In this document: positions 44,194 through 56,130 of the stretch, one piece after another | How the letters are laid out: each line of letters starts with the position of its first letter | Numbering within the stretch: the first letter of the stretch is position 1 | DNA from: Myxococcus virescens | GTDB lineage: Bacteria > Myxococcota > Myxococcia > Myxococcales > Myxococcaceae | DNA length: 64,000 bases | Assembly: GCF_900101905.1 (NCBI RefSeq) | Contig: NZ_FNAJ01000006.1 | Span: 62,001 to 126,000 of the forward strand | Reading direction: 5' to 3' | The notes under the pieces: model-generated | Database searches by the model: none | Seen by the model: the letters and a program-made list of their open reading frames with translations, nothing else | Told to the model about the DNA's origin: nothing | Program-made: the position numbers and the translations under genes

Positions 44194-45489
44194 TCAGCGC
44201 CCCACTGCCCGGCGTGACGCCACCTGCTGGCTCGGGACGAGCGCGCGCGCCACCGACTCCGCGCTGGCGAAGGACGCCTCCGCGAGCAAGCCCTCCGGCC
44301 CCACCCAATCTCCCACGCGGTACAACCCAGGCACGTGCGGCACCTCCACCGAGGGGCGTCCGCACAGGCCCCCCGTTTGCGCCGTCGGCAGCCAGTGCGA
44401 CACCAGCAGGGAGGGCCGGTAACGGCGCGCCACCACGGACGCCCGCCAGCCGGGTTGCAGCGCATCCATCACTTTCTCCAAGCGGGCCTCGCTCGCCTCC
44501 GGGCCCCTGCCGCCCAGGTATTGCATCACATGCACCATCGCGCCGCCTTCCGGCGCCAGCTTCGCCACCGCGGAGTGCACCGACGCGTACCAGGGGCCAT
44601 CCGTACCGAGCGCGAACAGCGCGTCCGGACGGGGCAACCGGGACAGCCCCAGCTCCAGCGTGGCCGCCTTCACCGGCACGGCGCGGGCCGCGTCGTGCGC
44701 CAGGAGCGCGTCAGCGGGCAGCAGCGCCGCGATGTCACCCGGCCCGCCCGCCACCACCACCGCGTCCGCCGCGTGCTCCGTCCCATCCGCGAGCCGCACG
44801 CCCCGAACGCGCGGGCCCGCCTCCGCCAGCAGGACCGCGCTCACCCGCGCGGAGAGCTCCAGCCGCGTGCCCGCATCGCGCGCGCGGGTCTCCAACTCGG
44901 AGACCAGCGTGCTCCATCCGCCGTCCACGTAGAGCACGGCCGGCTTCGCCTGGAGCTGGGCGACGGCGGACTGGGCGCTCATCGCGTCCACGTCCGCGCA
45001 GTAGGTCATCACCCGCACCAGCGCCAGGATGAAGGCGCGGGCGTCCGCGTTCGTCAGGTGCTGCTCCACCCAGTCGCGCGTGGTGATGTTCGCCAGCGGC
45101 GCCAGGTCCACGCGTCCCAGCCCCGCGAGCAGCTTCGCGAGCTCCAGCTTCCCCGGCAGCCCCAGCGCATCCGTGGTCAGCATGGAGACCAGCCCGCGCG
45201 GCATCGTGCGCAGGCGTCCGCCACTCAGCAGATACGAGCCCGCGCCGGGCATGCCACCCGGGGGCTTCACGCCCAGTTCGCCAAGCACGCGCATCCCCGC
45301 GCCCCCCTGGTACAGCGCGTGGGCCCCGAGGTTGAAGCGGAAGCCCTCCACGTCCGACGTCTGTCCCCGGCCTCCCAGGTGCTTCGAGCGCTCGAAGAGC
45401 GTCACCGCGCAACCGCCCCGCGCCAGCAGCGCCGCCGCCGACAGGCCACCCAGTCCTCCGCCGATGACCGCCACTCGAGGTGCCTTCAT
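44194..45489 (-). CDS. FAD-dependent oxidoreductase, phytoene-desaturase-like
   Basis: A 431-residue flavin amine-oxidase/phytoene-desaturase-type protein. The FAD-binding motif is V-I-G-G-G-L-G-G-L-S-A-A-A-L-L-A-R-G-G (8-26), followed by F-E-R and G-G-R-G-Q-T, and the C-terminal FAD segment is Y-R-V-G-D-W-V-G-P-E-G-L-L-A-E-A-S. It oxidises an unidentified substrate, possibly a hydrophobic or polyene one. GGAGGACGGCAC before ATG 45489 supports that start. It lies upstream of the ECF41 sigma gene in one operon, the usual pairing of ECF41 with oxidoreductases. Confidence 0.88.
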   Translation of the reverse strand: MKAPRVAVIGGGLGGLSAAALLARGGCAVTLFERSKHLGGRGQTSDVEGFRFNLGAHALYQGGAGMRVLGELGVKPPGGMPGAGSYLLSGGRLRTMPRGLVSMLTTDALGLPGKLELAKLLAGLGRVDLAPLANITTRDWVEQHLTNADARAFILALVRVMTYCADVDAMSAQSAVAQLQAKPAVLYVDGGWSTLVSELETRARDAGTRLELSARVSAVLLAEAGPRVRGVRLADGTEHAADAVVVAGGPGDIAALLPADALLAHDAARAVPVKAATLELGLSRLPRPDALFALGTDGPWYASVHSAVAKLAPEGGAMVHVMQYLGGRGPEASEARLEKVMDALQPGWRASVVARRYRPSLLVSHWLPTAQTGGLCGRPSVEVPHVPGLYRVGDWVGPEGLLAEASFASAESVARALVPSQQVASRRAVGR

Positions 45490-45564
45490 GTGCCGTCCTC
45501 CACCGAAATGGCCCGGTGAAACGCCGGGCATTCAGCGACACCACGAAGGCGGCGGCCGAAAGGT

Positions 45565-45594
45565 TACGCGGGCCCGTGTTGCACGGCCGTGACA
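45565..45594 (-). promoter_or_regulatory. candidate ECF41-type promoter
   Basis: On the minus strand TGTCACG (45594-45588) is followed after 19 bases by CGTA (45568-45565), about 75-105 bases before the oxidoreductase start. TGTCAC matches the known ECF41 -35 element; CGTA is one base off the CGTC -10, and the spacing is a little long. It may mark autoregulation. Confidence 0.3.
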
Positions 45595-45784
45595 GACGCG
45601 CCGCCCGCGCGAGAACCTTCCGTCCACGGTGCGTTTTGAGCGGGTTCCCGCTGGCTCTCAGCTCTGAAAAACGGGTGCGCACCCACCCCGCAAGTCACCT
45701 ACAGCGAGGCAATGTCAGAGGTAGTCGTAGACTTCTCCATGCACCGGCGGACTTTCCCGCCGGAGAGCCTCGAGGCATTCACGC

Positions 45785-46729
45785 ATGAGAAAGCTCCTCG
45801 CCGCCCTGCTCGCTCTTCCCGTTCTCGCCGCCTGTGGTCCCGCGCCGGAGTCCGACTCGAATGACCTGCGGCTGGCACCCGAGGGCGCCGAGGTGGCCTC
45901 CACCGAGCAGGAGCTGTTCGGCACGCCCCGTGAGCGCTCCGTCCGCCTGCGCACCGGCGTGACGCTGCGCTACGTGGAGCAGGGCCTGCCGCTGGGCCCC
46001 GCGGTGGTCTTCCTCCACGGCTTTTCGGATTCCAACCACACGTGGGACCTGAACCTGCGCACCTTCCCGCGCAACCACCACGTCTACGTGCTGGACCAGC
46101 GCGGCCACGGGGATTCGACGCGCCCGGCGTGCTGCTACACGCAGCAGTCCTTCGCCGCGGACGTGGACGCCTTCCTGGAAGCGGTGGGCGAGCGCAGCGC
46201 CATCCTCGTCGGCCACTCCATGGGCAGCTTCATCGCGCAGCAGGTGGCGTTGGACTTCCCGCGGCGCGTGAAGGGACTGGTGCTCGTCGGCTCGGCGCCC
46301 ACCGTCGCCGGCAACCCGGTGGCGCTGGAGCTGAAGTCCATCGTGGACACGTTCGAGGGCACGGTGGATCCGGAGTTCATCCGCGCGTTCCAGGAGAGCA
46401 CCTTCGTGCGCCCTGTCCCGGCGTCGTACATCAACACGATGGTGTCGGAGAGCGGCAAGGTGCCCGCGCGCGTGTGGCAGGACGCGCTGGACGGCCTGCT
46501 CGCGGAGGACCACTCGGCGCGGCTGAACCACATCCGCGTGCCGGTGCTCGTCATTGGCGGAGACCAGGACGGCTTCTTCTCCGTCGCGGACCAGCAGGCG
46601 CTGGTGGACGCCCTGCCGGACGCCGAGTTCAAGCTGTACCCGAACACCGGCCACGCGCCCCACGCGGAGCAGCCGCGGCGCTTCAACCAGGACGTGCACC
46701 GCTTCCTGCGCGAAGTGACGCGCTGGTAG
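45785..46729 (+). CDS. lipoprotein alpha/beta hydrolase
   Basis: A 314-residue envelope hydrolase with lipoprotein signal (lipobox L-A-A-C, Cys17). The fold shows F-L-H-G-F-S-D (oxyanion), D-Q-R-G-H-G-D, the elbow G-H-S-M-G-S, the acid region G-G-D-Q-D-G-F-F and His in N-T-G-H-A-P-H-A-E. It likely cleaves a small ester, lactone or epoxide at the cell surface; the substrate cannot be read. It stands alone between the divergent oxidoreductase and the convergent EamA gene. It is unlike the hydrolase at 19433 in its tail and signal. Confidence 0.9.
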   Translation: MRKLLAALLALPVLAACGPAPESDSNDLRLAPEGAEVASTEQELFGTPRERSVRLRTGVTLRYVEQGLPLGPAVVFLHGFSDSNHTWDLNLRTFPRNHHVYVLDQRGHGDSTRPACCYTQQSFAADVDAFLEAVGERSAILVGHSMGSFIAQQVALDFPRRVKGLVLVGSAPTVAGNPVALELKSIVDTFEGTVDPEFIRAFQESTFVRPVPASYINTMVSESGKVPARVWQDALDGLLAEDHSARLNHIRVPVLVIGGDQDGFFSVADQQALVDALPDAEFKLYPNTGHAPHAEQPRRFNQDVHRFLREVTRW

Positions 46730-46744
46730 GACGGAGGAAGTCGC

Positions 46745-46766
46745 GTGCCCGGGACTAACCGGGCAC
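46745..46766. terminator. bidirectional stem-loop between convergent genes
   Basis: GTGCCCGG and CCGGGCAC form an 8-base stem with a six-base loop, 15 bases past the hydrolase stop and overlapping the stop of the EamA gene on the other strand. Confidence 0.4.
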
Positions 46767-47669
46767 CGCCCCCGGAGCACCGCCTCCCGCGGGCGGCTCC
46801 GGGGAGGCGCGGGGCACATCGGCGCGGGCCAGCATCACCGCGGCCCCGAGGATGAGAACGCCTCCCAGGACCTGGCGCGGGGTGAGCCGCTCGTCCAGGA
46901 AGAGCGCCCCCAGCACCACCGCCGTCAGGGGCTCCAGGTTGGACACCAGCGACGTGTTCACCGGGCCAATGCGCTGGATGCCCACGAAGAAGAGGAGCAC
47001 CGCGGCCACCGTGGCCACCAGCGCCAACCCCACCACCGCGGCCCAGCCCGTGACGGAGCCGGGGAAGGCAGGGCCACGCACCAGCATGGCCACGCCGAAG
47101 GAGAAACCCGCCGAGCAGAGGATGACGGTGCTGGAGGCCAGCGGCCCCGCCCGACCGGACACCCGGCCGCTGGCCACGACGTAGACGGTGTAGAACAGCG
47201 CGGACAGCAGGCCCAGCAGCACGCCCGGCAGCGTGGCGCCGCCCTGGGACAGGTCGGCTGTCAGCACCGTGCCGCCCACCGACAGGACCACCGCCAGCCA
47301 CTTCACCCGGCCCAGGTGCTCCTTGAAGACGACACGCTGCACCAGCGCCACCAGCGCGGGGAAGGAGTAGAGCAGCAGGGCCACCAGCCCCGCGGGCGCG
47401 TGCTGCAGGGCGAAGAAGTAGGCCCCGGACTGGCTGAAGTACCCGGCGGCGCCCAGCAGCACCAGGACCCCCAACACCCCACCCCGGGGCCACCGCTGGC
47501 GGCGCAGCACCATGACACCGGCGAGCACCGCCCCCGCGATGGAGAAGCGAAGGAAGAGCAGCGTGGCGACGTCCGTGCCCGCCGCATAGGCCATGCGGCC
47601 AAAGAGGCCCAGCGCGCCGAAACACACGCCCGACAACGCCACGATGAGGAAGCCAGCCGTGCGGCTCAT
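46755..47669 (-). CDS. EamA/DMT-family transporter
   Basis: About 304 residues with ten predicted membrane helices in two EamA halves (first half about 5-135, second about 145-285), typical of drug/metabolite transporters. The second half has A-A-V-V-L-G-A-L-F-L-D-E-R-L-T-P-R-Q-V-L-G-G near its end, an EamA hallmark. ATG 47669 is taken as the start because the first helix follows it directly; GTG 47711 would add 14 residues. Such proteins export or import amino acids or other small metabolites; the substrate is unknown. Confidence 0.9.
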   Translation of the reverse strand: MSRTAGFLIVALSGVCFGALGLFGRMAYAAGTDVATLLFLRFSIAGAVLAGVMVLRRQRWPRGGVLGVLVLLGAAGYFSQSGAYFFALQHAPAGLVALLLYSFPALVALVQRVVFKEHLGRVKWLAVVLSVGGTVLTADLSQGGATLPGVLLGLLSALFYTVYVVASGRVSGRAGPLASSTVILCSAGFSFGVAMLVRGPAFPGSVTGWAAVVGLALVATVAAVLLFFVGIQRIGPVNTSLVSNLEPLTAVVLGALFLDERLTPRQVLGGVLILGAAVMLARADVPRASPEPPAGGGAPGAVPG

Positions 47670-47725
47670 GGCCGGAGGGCGAACCCTGCTCCAACCGGGC
47701 GCCCGTGTCACCTGCCGCCGGTTGG

Positions 47726-48007
47726 CTACCAGTTCTTCACGGACTTGAGGTCGAAGACGTCCGGGAAGCCGTTGGCGTGAAGCAGCTGCACGGCCTGGGC
47801 GCTGCGGCCACCAGCGGCGCAGTACACCACCACGCGCGTGCCGGGCGGGCCCACCTCGGCCAGCCGGCGGGGCAGCTCCTGCACGGGGATGTTCCGGGCG
47901 GGCTCGGGGTGCCCTTCCTGAAATTCCTGCGGCGTGCGCACATCCAGCAGCACCGCGCCTTCGGCGACGAGCTGCCGAGCCTTCTCCGAGAGTTCCTGGG
48001 GTGTCAT
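47726..48007 (-). CDS. single-domain rhodanese
   Basis: A 93-residue sulfurtransferase domain. It shows L-L-D-V-R-T-P-Q-E-F-Q-E-G-H (20-33), I-P-V, and the active-site loop Y-C-A-A-G-G-R-S-A with the persulfide-forming Cys63. No signal peptide, so it acts in the cytoplasm. It may donate sulfur or detoxify cyanide. ATG 48007 follows a G-rich tract. It diverges from the Gre-like gene across 87 bases. Confidence 0.9.
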   Translation of the reverse strand: MTPQELSEKARQLVAEGAVLLDVRTPQEFQEGHPEPARNIPVQELPRRLAEVGPPGTRVVVYCAAGGRSAQAVQLLHANGFPDVFDLKSVKNW

Positions 48008-48094
48008 GCCCCCCACTCTAAGCCCGAGCGGGCGGGGGGCGACTGGCCGAAAACTGGAGGTGTCCGCCATGGACGCTACAGTTCTGTACCACCC

Positions 48095-48610
48095 ATGCGA
48101 CTCGACAAGCATGCACTCCTGGGCCAGCTCGCGGACCGCCTCCAGCAGAGCGACCGGCTGGCCCACCGCGCCGAGGCGGAGGCCCGCGAGGCCGCCCGCA
48201 GTCTGGCCACGGAGTCCGAGAAGAAAGAGGACGGCCGCGCCGCCCTGGAGTTCGGCAGCCTCGCCACCGGCCAGGCCCAGCGGGCCCGCCGGGTCCAGGA
48301 AGAACTCCAGGCGCTGACGAAGTTCGGTCAGGCGGAGTTCCCACGTTTCCCCCGGCAGGGGCCGGTGGCGCTGGGCGCCATCGTGGACGTCAGCACCGAG
48401 GACGAGGAGGGCTTCTCCGAGCGGACCTTCTTCGTCCTGCCCGCGGGCGCCGGCACCGAGCTGACGGGGCCGGGCGGTGACGGCTTCCTGTCCGTCATCA
48501 CCCCCGCCTCCCCCGTGGGGCGCGCCCTCATGGGCCGAAAGGCGGGAGATACCGTGGAAGTGATGCTCGCGGGCGAGGTCCGCGAGTGGACGGTGCTCGA
48601 GGTCGCATGA
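48095..48610 (+). CDS. GreA/GreB-family transcription factor-like protein
   Basis: A 171-residue protein. Residues 1-75 are a charged coiled-coil (RLQQSDRLAHRAEAEAREAA), and the C-terminal part is the GreA/GreB FKBP-like domain (G-A-I-V-D-V-S-T-E-D-E, then F-L-S-V-I-T-P-A-S-P-V-G-R-A-L-M-G-R-K-A-G-D). Gre factors stimulate transcript cleavage by backtracked RNA polymerase. The acidic tip residues typical of true GreA coiled coils are not obvious, so it may regulate RNA polymerase without cleavage, as some relatives do. No clear ribosome site precedes ATG 48095. Confidence 0.82.
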   Translation: MRLDKHALLGQLADRLQQSDRLAHRAEAEAREAARSLATESEKKEDGRAALEFGSLATGQAQRARRVQEELQALTKFGQAEFPRFPRQGPVALGAIVDVSTEDEEGFSERTFFVLPAGAGTELTGPGGDGFLSVITPASPVGRALMGRKAGDTVEVMLAGEVREWTVLEVA

Positions 48611-48650
48611 TGTCGAGCCTTCGACGAAAGCCCGGGGGGCACTAGCACCC

Positions 48651-51197
48651 ATGGCGCCCGTCGCGCGTGAATCCGCAAAGATGTCTTCTTCGCCTTCACC
48701 GCAAATCCAGGCGCTGCTCCCACCGGCCCACCTGCCGCTCACCTGGCCCGCCGCCGTCGTGGGCCTGATGTTCGGCGTGCTGATGACGTACGTCCCGTAC
48801 GAGTTCCGGGTGGCCTCCTTCCGGCCGCTCTACCCGTATGTGCGCATGCTGGGCCTCACGTACCTGACGGGCAGCATCATGCTGATGGGCGCGCTGCTGT
48901 ACCCGCGCGCGCCGCGCTGGCTGGACGTCACGGGGCGCCTGCTGCTGGGCGCGGCCATGGCGCTGTACTGGTGGGTGCTCAACGTCCTGCCGGGCAGCTT
49001 CACGGGCATCATCCTCTACCCGGTGCTCTTCGGCGGCGTGGTGCTGGAGGCCTGGCCCGCCATGCGCCAGCGGCCCGTGCTGCGCACCTTCGCGGCGCTC
49101 ACCGGCGCGGCGTTCGGCGTGGCCATGCTGGTGGTGCCCGAGCGCTTCCCGCTCTCCGTCTACGCCCACCTCGCGCCCCTCCGGCCCCTGGTGGGCCTGC
49201 TCTTCGCCGTGTGCGGCGTGGGCCTGCTGCTGCCTTCCTACCGAATCCACCGCCGGCTGCCGGCCCTGTTCATGGGCGGGCTGGCGGTGCCCTTCGCCCT
49301 GCTCGCGTACGCGCTGGGCCGGGGGGCTTCATGGCTGGGCGCCAGCGTGTATGCGGTGCTCACCCTGGCCTGTGTCGCGCAGGCCCTGGACTGGCGGCCG
49401 CGCGCGCCTCGCACGGTGGGGTGGAAGCTGCTGCGCGGGCTGGCCTTCGCGGGGCTGGTGCCGCTGCTGGCGCTGGGCGGGCTGGCGGCGTACCTGGCGC
49501 AGAACGCGATTGAACAGCAGGTGCGCGACGACACGCAGCGCGCCGCCGCGGGCGAGGCCGACTTCCTGCGGCGCTACCTGGACGACGCGGGCGAGTCCCT
49601 GGCGCTGATGCTGGAGTCCCCGGGCTTCCGCGCCGCCTTCGCCGCGGCCGCGCCGGAGCGGCTGGAGCCCTACCTGGTCAACCTGGCGGCCCAGGAGCGC
49701 GCCTTCGACGCGGCGCTCGCGGTGGACACCCAGGGCCACATCCTGGCCGCGTCTCCCAGCGTGGAGGGGTGGAACCTGGAGCCGCGCGACTTCCTGCCCC
49801 CGGCCTTCACCCGGGGCGCCGAGGTGTCTCCGCCCTTCATCCGTCCGCCCGGCCAGCCCCTGGTCGCGGTGACGCAGCCCTTCCGCGAGGACGGCGAGGT
49901 GCGGGGCATGCTGGTGGGCCTGCTGTCCCTGGAGCGCCTGAGCCAGGCCACCACGCCCGCGTCGCGGCGCTTCCGCGTGCAGGTGTTGGACCGGCGCGGC
50001 CTCAAGGTGCTGCGCGACACCGCGCCCGGCGCGCCGCTGCTGGGCGAAGCCCACCTGCCGGACGCGCTCAGCCTGGAGCTGCAACGTCCCGGCATCGGCG
50101 TGCTGGAGGCCTTCGACGCGGCGGACCGCCGCATGCTCGCCGCCGAGGCCCCCGTGGAAGGCACGGAGTGGAACGTGCTGGTGACACAGGAGCTGGTGGT
50201 GGCCTACGCGGCGATTACGCGCATGAGCGCCGCGGTGGTGGGGCTGGTGCTGCTGGGCGTCCTCATGGCCCTGCTGCTGTCGCAGCTGGTTGCCCGCGAC
50301 GTCATCCGCCGCCTGGACCACCTGCGCTCCGCCACCGCCGCGCTGACCGCGGGGGACTGGTCACAGCGCGTGGACGTGGAGGAGGACGACGAGCTGGGCG
50401 AGCTGGCCCGCGGCTTCAACGAGATGGCGGCCCGCACGGGCGCCACGCAGACGGAGCTGAAGGAGGCGGTGCGCGCGCGCGAGGAGTTCCTCAGCGTGGC
50501 CAGCCACGAGCTGCGCACGCCGCTCACCCCGCTCAAGGGCTTCGCCGCGCTCACCCTCCAGCGGTTGGAGAAGAGCGGAGACTTCCCGGAGCGCGAGCGG
50601 CTGCTCAAGGCGCTGCGCTCCATGGCCCGGCAGACGGAGCGGCTGACGCGGCTGGTGGATGACCTGCTGGACACCGCGCGCATCCAGGGCGGGCGGCTGG
50701 AGCTGGAGCGCAAGCGCCTGGACCTGGTCCCCTTGCTGCGCGAGGTGCTGGAGCGCTTCGAGCTGCGCACCGAGTCCGGCGTCACCTTCGAGCTGGACGT
50801 CCCCGCCCACCCGGTGGAGGGCGACTGGGACGCGCTGCGGCTGGAGCAGGTGCTCACCAATCTGGTCAGCAACGCCGTGCGCTATTCACCCCACGGCGGC
50901 GCGGTGCGCATGTCATTGGAGGCCGCGGAGACGCACGTGCTGCTGAGCGTGCGCGACGAGGGCATCGGCATCCCTCCGGAGAACGTGGCGGACCTGTTCC
51001 GGCCCTTCGCGCGCGCGTCCAACGCCCAGGCGCGCCACTTCGGCGGACTGGGGCTGGGCCTCTTCATCTGCCGCGAAATCGTGGAGCGCCACGGCGGCGC
51101 CATCTGGGCGGAGAGCCCGGGGCCCCAGCGCGGCAGCAGCTTCCACGTGCGGCTGCCCCGCCGCGCCGAGCCCGCGGCATCCGCGAGCGCGGCCTAG
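48651..51197 (+). CDS. membrane sensor histidine kinase
   Basis: An 848-residue kinase. Residues about 30-255 form seven or eight membrane helices; a further helix (about 260-285) leads into a periplasmic Cache-like domain (about 290-520); another helix (about 522-545) is followed by a HAMP domain (about 548-600). HisKA has H619 in S-H-E-L-R-T-P-L-T-P-L, and the ATPase has N-L-V-S-N-A-V-R-Y, D-E-G-I-G-I and G-L-G-L-G-L-F. An N-terminal membrane cluster plus Cache gives it two possible inputs. No response regulator is adjacent. It converges on the next kinase gene with four bases between stops. Confidence 0.93.
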   Translation: MAPVARESAKMSSSPSPQIQALLPPAHLPLTWPAAVVGLMFGVLMTYVPYEFRVASFRPLYPYVRMLGLTYLTGSIMLMGALLYPRAPRWLDVTGRLLLGAAMALYWWVLNVLPGSFTGIILYPVLFGGVVLEAWPAMRQRPVLRTFAALTGAAFGVAMLVVPERFPLSVYAHLAPLRPLVGLLFAVCGVGLLLPSYRIHRRLPALFMGGLAVPFALLAYALGRGASWLGASVYAVLTLACVAQALDWRPRAPRTVGWKLLRGLAFAGLVPLLALGGLAAYLAQNAIEQQVRDDTQRAAAGEADFLRRYLDDAGESLALMLESPGFRAAFAAAAPERLEPYLVNLAAQERAFDAALAVDTQGHILAASPSVEGWNLEPRDFLPPAFTRGAEVSPPFIRPPGQPLVAVTQPFREDGEVRGMLVGLLSLERLSQATTPASRRFRVQVLDRRGLKVLRDTAPGAPLLGEAHLPDALSLELQRPGIGVLEAFDAADRRMLAAEAPVEGTEWNVLVTQELVVAYAAITRMSAAVVGLVLLGVLMALLLSQLVARDVIRRLDHLRSATAALTAGDWSQRVDVEEDDELGELARGFNEMAARTGATQTELKEAVRAREEFLSVASHELRTPLTPLKGFAALTLQRLEKSGDFPERERLLKALRSMARQTERLTRLVDDLLDTARIQGGRLELERKRLDLVPLLREVLERFELRTESGVTFELDVPAHPVEGDWDALRLEQVLTNLVSNAVRYSPHGGAVRMSLEAAETHVLLSVRDEGIGIPPENVADLFRPFARASNAQARHFGGLGLGLFICREIVERHGGAIWAESPGPQRGSSFHVRLPRRAEPAASASAA

Positions 51198-51201
51198 CGC
51201 G

Positions 51202-52926
51202 TCAGGACGACGACGGCTCCGGCGCGCCGTGCGCCGTCAGCCACTCCTCGGGGATGTCGCCGCGCGGCAGCTCCAGCACGAAGAGGGAGCCCTGCCCCGG
51301 CTCGCTGGTGGCGCGCACCGTGCCGCCGAAGGCCTCCACAATCTGCCGGGTGATGTAGAGCCCCAGGCCCAGGCCGCCGTAGTGCCTGTCACTCACCGCG
51401 CGCTCGAAGCGCTCGAAGATGCGCGGCAAATCCTCCGCGGAGATGCCGATGCCGCCGTCGCGCACCGTCAGGCGGGCGGTGAGCCCCTCCGCCTCCACCA
51501 CCACGCGCACGGGGTGGCCCGCGCCGTACTTCAGCGCGTTGGACAGCAGGTTGGTCACCACCTGCTCCAGCCGCAGCCGGTCCCACCGGCCCATGACGGG
51601 CGCCGGCGCGTGCAGCTCCAGCTCACACTTCAGCTGCGAGGCGGAGGGCGCGAAGCGGTAGAGGATTTCCGCCGCCACGCTGGCCAGGTCCATCTCCTCC
51701 ACTTCCAGCCGCAGGCGGCCCGCGGTGATTCGCGACACGTCGAGCAGGTTGTCCACCAGGCTCGTCAGCTTGCGCACCTGCCGCTGCACCACCTCCAGCG
51801 TCTCCGACACGCGCTCGGCGGACACCGGCTGGTTGTGGGCCGCCATCCCATCCACCTGCTTCTGCAGCAATTGCACCTTGAGGTGCAGCGGCGTCAGCGG
51901 CGTCTTCAGCTCGTGGCTGGCGATTCCCAGGAACTCGTCGCGCAGGCGCACCGCCTCGCGCGCCTCCTGGAGGAGCTGCGCGTTGTCCACGGAGAGCGCG
52001 GTGCGGCGGGCCACCTCCTCCGCCAGCCGCAGCTCCTCCGCGCTGAAGTCACGGGCTTCATCCGCGCGGAAGAGGGCCAGCGTGCCGATGACGCGCTCGC
52101 GCGCCACCAACGGCACGCCCAGGTAGCAGCGCAGGCCCAGCCCCCGCAGCAGCCGCGCGTGCTCCGCGTCCCGCGCGGCGGCCTCCACGTGGGCCTCCGT
52201 CACCCGCAACCGCTCCGACTGGCCCGTGCCGAACAACGGCAGCACGCGCTCGGGCGGCAATGGGTAGCAGCGCAGCATCTCCTCCAGCAGACCATGGCGC
52301 TCCGGCTCGGCGTGCAGCGCCGTCACCGGGCGCGGCGGCCCGCCGGGCTGGCCCAGGTACAGCACCGCCGCGTCCGCGAGCGCGGGCACCAGCAAACGGA
52401 GCAACCGCGGCGCGGCCTCATCGTCGAACGCGGCGCCCAGCAGCGCACCGGCCTCCGCCAGCAGCCGCGCCGAGCCCACCGCGTCCAGCCCCACGGCCGA
52501 GGCCACTTCACATGCGCGCAGCAGCGCTCCAGCCGTCGGGCCCGCGTCGCGCTCCAGCGGCACCGCGGAGGCGCGCAGCAGGACGTGCGTCCCATCCGGC
52601 CGTCGCACCCGCCAGCGGGCCTCCGCCACCCACTCGCCCGTGAGCGCGCGCGCCAGGGGCGGCACCTCCACCGACATGGACGCATCCTCCGCACGCGTCC
52701 ATACACAACCGGGCAACCAACCCTGCTCGGCGCGTTCGGGCCGGCTCATGCGGAACTGACGCCCAGCCTCCATGTTGAAGGCGAGCACACGCCCGGTGAC
52801 ATCCACCAACACGAGCGCCTCGCCCGCCTGCTCGAGCAGCAACCGGAGAACGCCCTCCTTCAGCAGGGCGTCCGCCTCTTCGGAGTCCAGATGCGTCATC
52901 GAAAGCGGGGCGCTTCCAGAGGCCAT
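51202..52926 (-). CDS. cytoplasmic PAS-GAF histidine kinase
   Basis: About 574 residues: PAS-like domain (about 20-135, with AGEALVLVDVTGRVLAFNME), GAF domain (about 150-310), HisKA with H338 in S-H-E-L-K-T-P-L-T-P-L, and an ATPase with N-L-L-S-N-A-L-K-Y, D-G-G-I-G-I and G-L-G-L-G-L-Y. No membrane helix. ATG 52926 is taken because GGGAAG lies upstream; M at 52899 and longer frames to 53196 are alternatives. It is divergent from the next kinase gene and convergent with the previous one. Ligand and partner regulator unknown. Confidence 0.9.
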   Translation of the reverse strand: MASGSAPLSMTHLDSEEADALLKEGVLRLLLEQAGEALVLVDVTGRVLAFNMEAGRQFRMSRPERAEQGWLPGCVWTRAEDASMSVEVPPLARALTGEWVAEARWRVRRPDGTHVLLRASAVPLERDAGPTAGALLRACEVASAVGLDAVGSARLLAEAGALLGAAFDDEAAPRLLRLLVPALADAAVLYLGQPGGPPRPVTALHAEPERHGLLEEMLRCYPLPPERVLPLFGTGQSERLRVTEAHVEAAARDAEHARLLRGLGLRCYLGVPLVARERVIGTLALFRADEARDFSAEELRLAEEVARRTALSVDNAQLLQEAREAVRLRDEFLGIASHELKTPLTPLHLKVQLLQKQVDGMAAHNQPVSAERVSETLEVVQRQVRKLTSLVDNLLDVSRITAGRLRLEVEEMDLASVAAEILYRFAPSASQLKCELELHAPAPVMGRWDRLRLEQVVTNLLSNALKYGAGHPVRVVVEAEGLTARLTVRDGGIGISAEDLPRIFERFERAVSDRHYGGLGLGLYITRQIVEAFGGTVRATSEPGQGSLFVLELPRGDIPEEWLTAHGAPEPSSS

Positions 52927-53158
52927 GAGGGACTTCCCGCGAGCAGAGGCAACATGGAGGCATGTCTCCTTCCCCGGACGAAGGGCAGCCTCCGTGTTTC
53001 CACAGAACAGCAGAAGGGGCGCCGTCCCCATCCCGCGCCTGCCAGGGTCATCGAAGCCCCCTTGCTTGCCTGCCCGGAAATCCAGATTCTCTGTCCCTTT
53101 GTAGCGCATTCGGGTGACCTTGCGTCCACCCGCGCGGCCCACTTTCTCGAGTTCCATC

Positions 53159-56017
<2,859 letters not shown>

Positions 56018-56130
56018 GCCCGCGAGCAGGGGCCGTATCGGGCAACGGGTGGACCCTCCTCCTGGTGACCGATGCGGCCTCGGGTGACTCCAGGCGAGTG
56101 TGCCGCATCCCTCCAACCTCGAGGCCCTGA

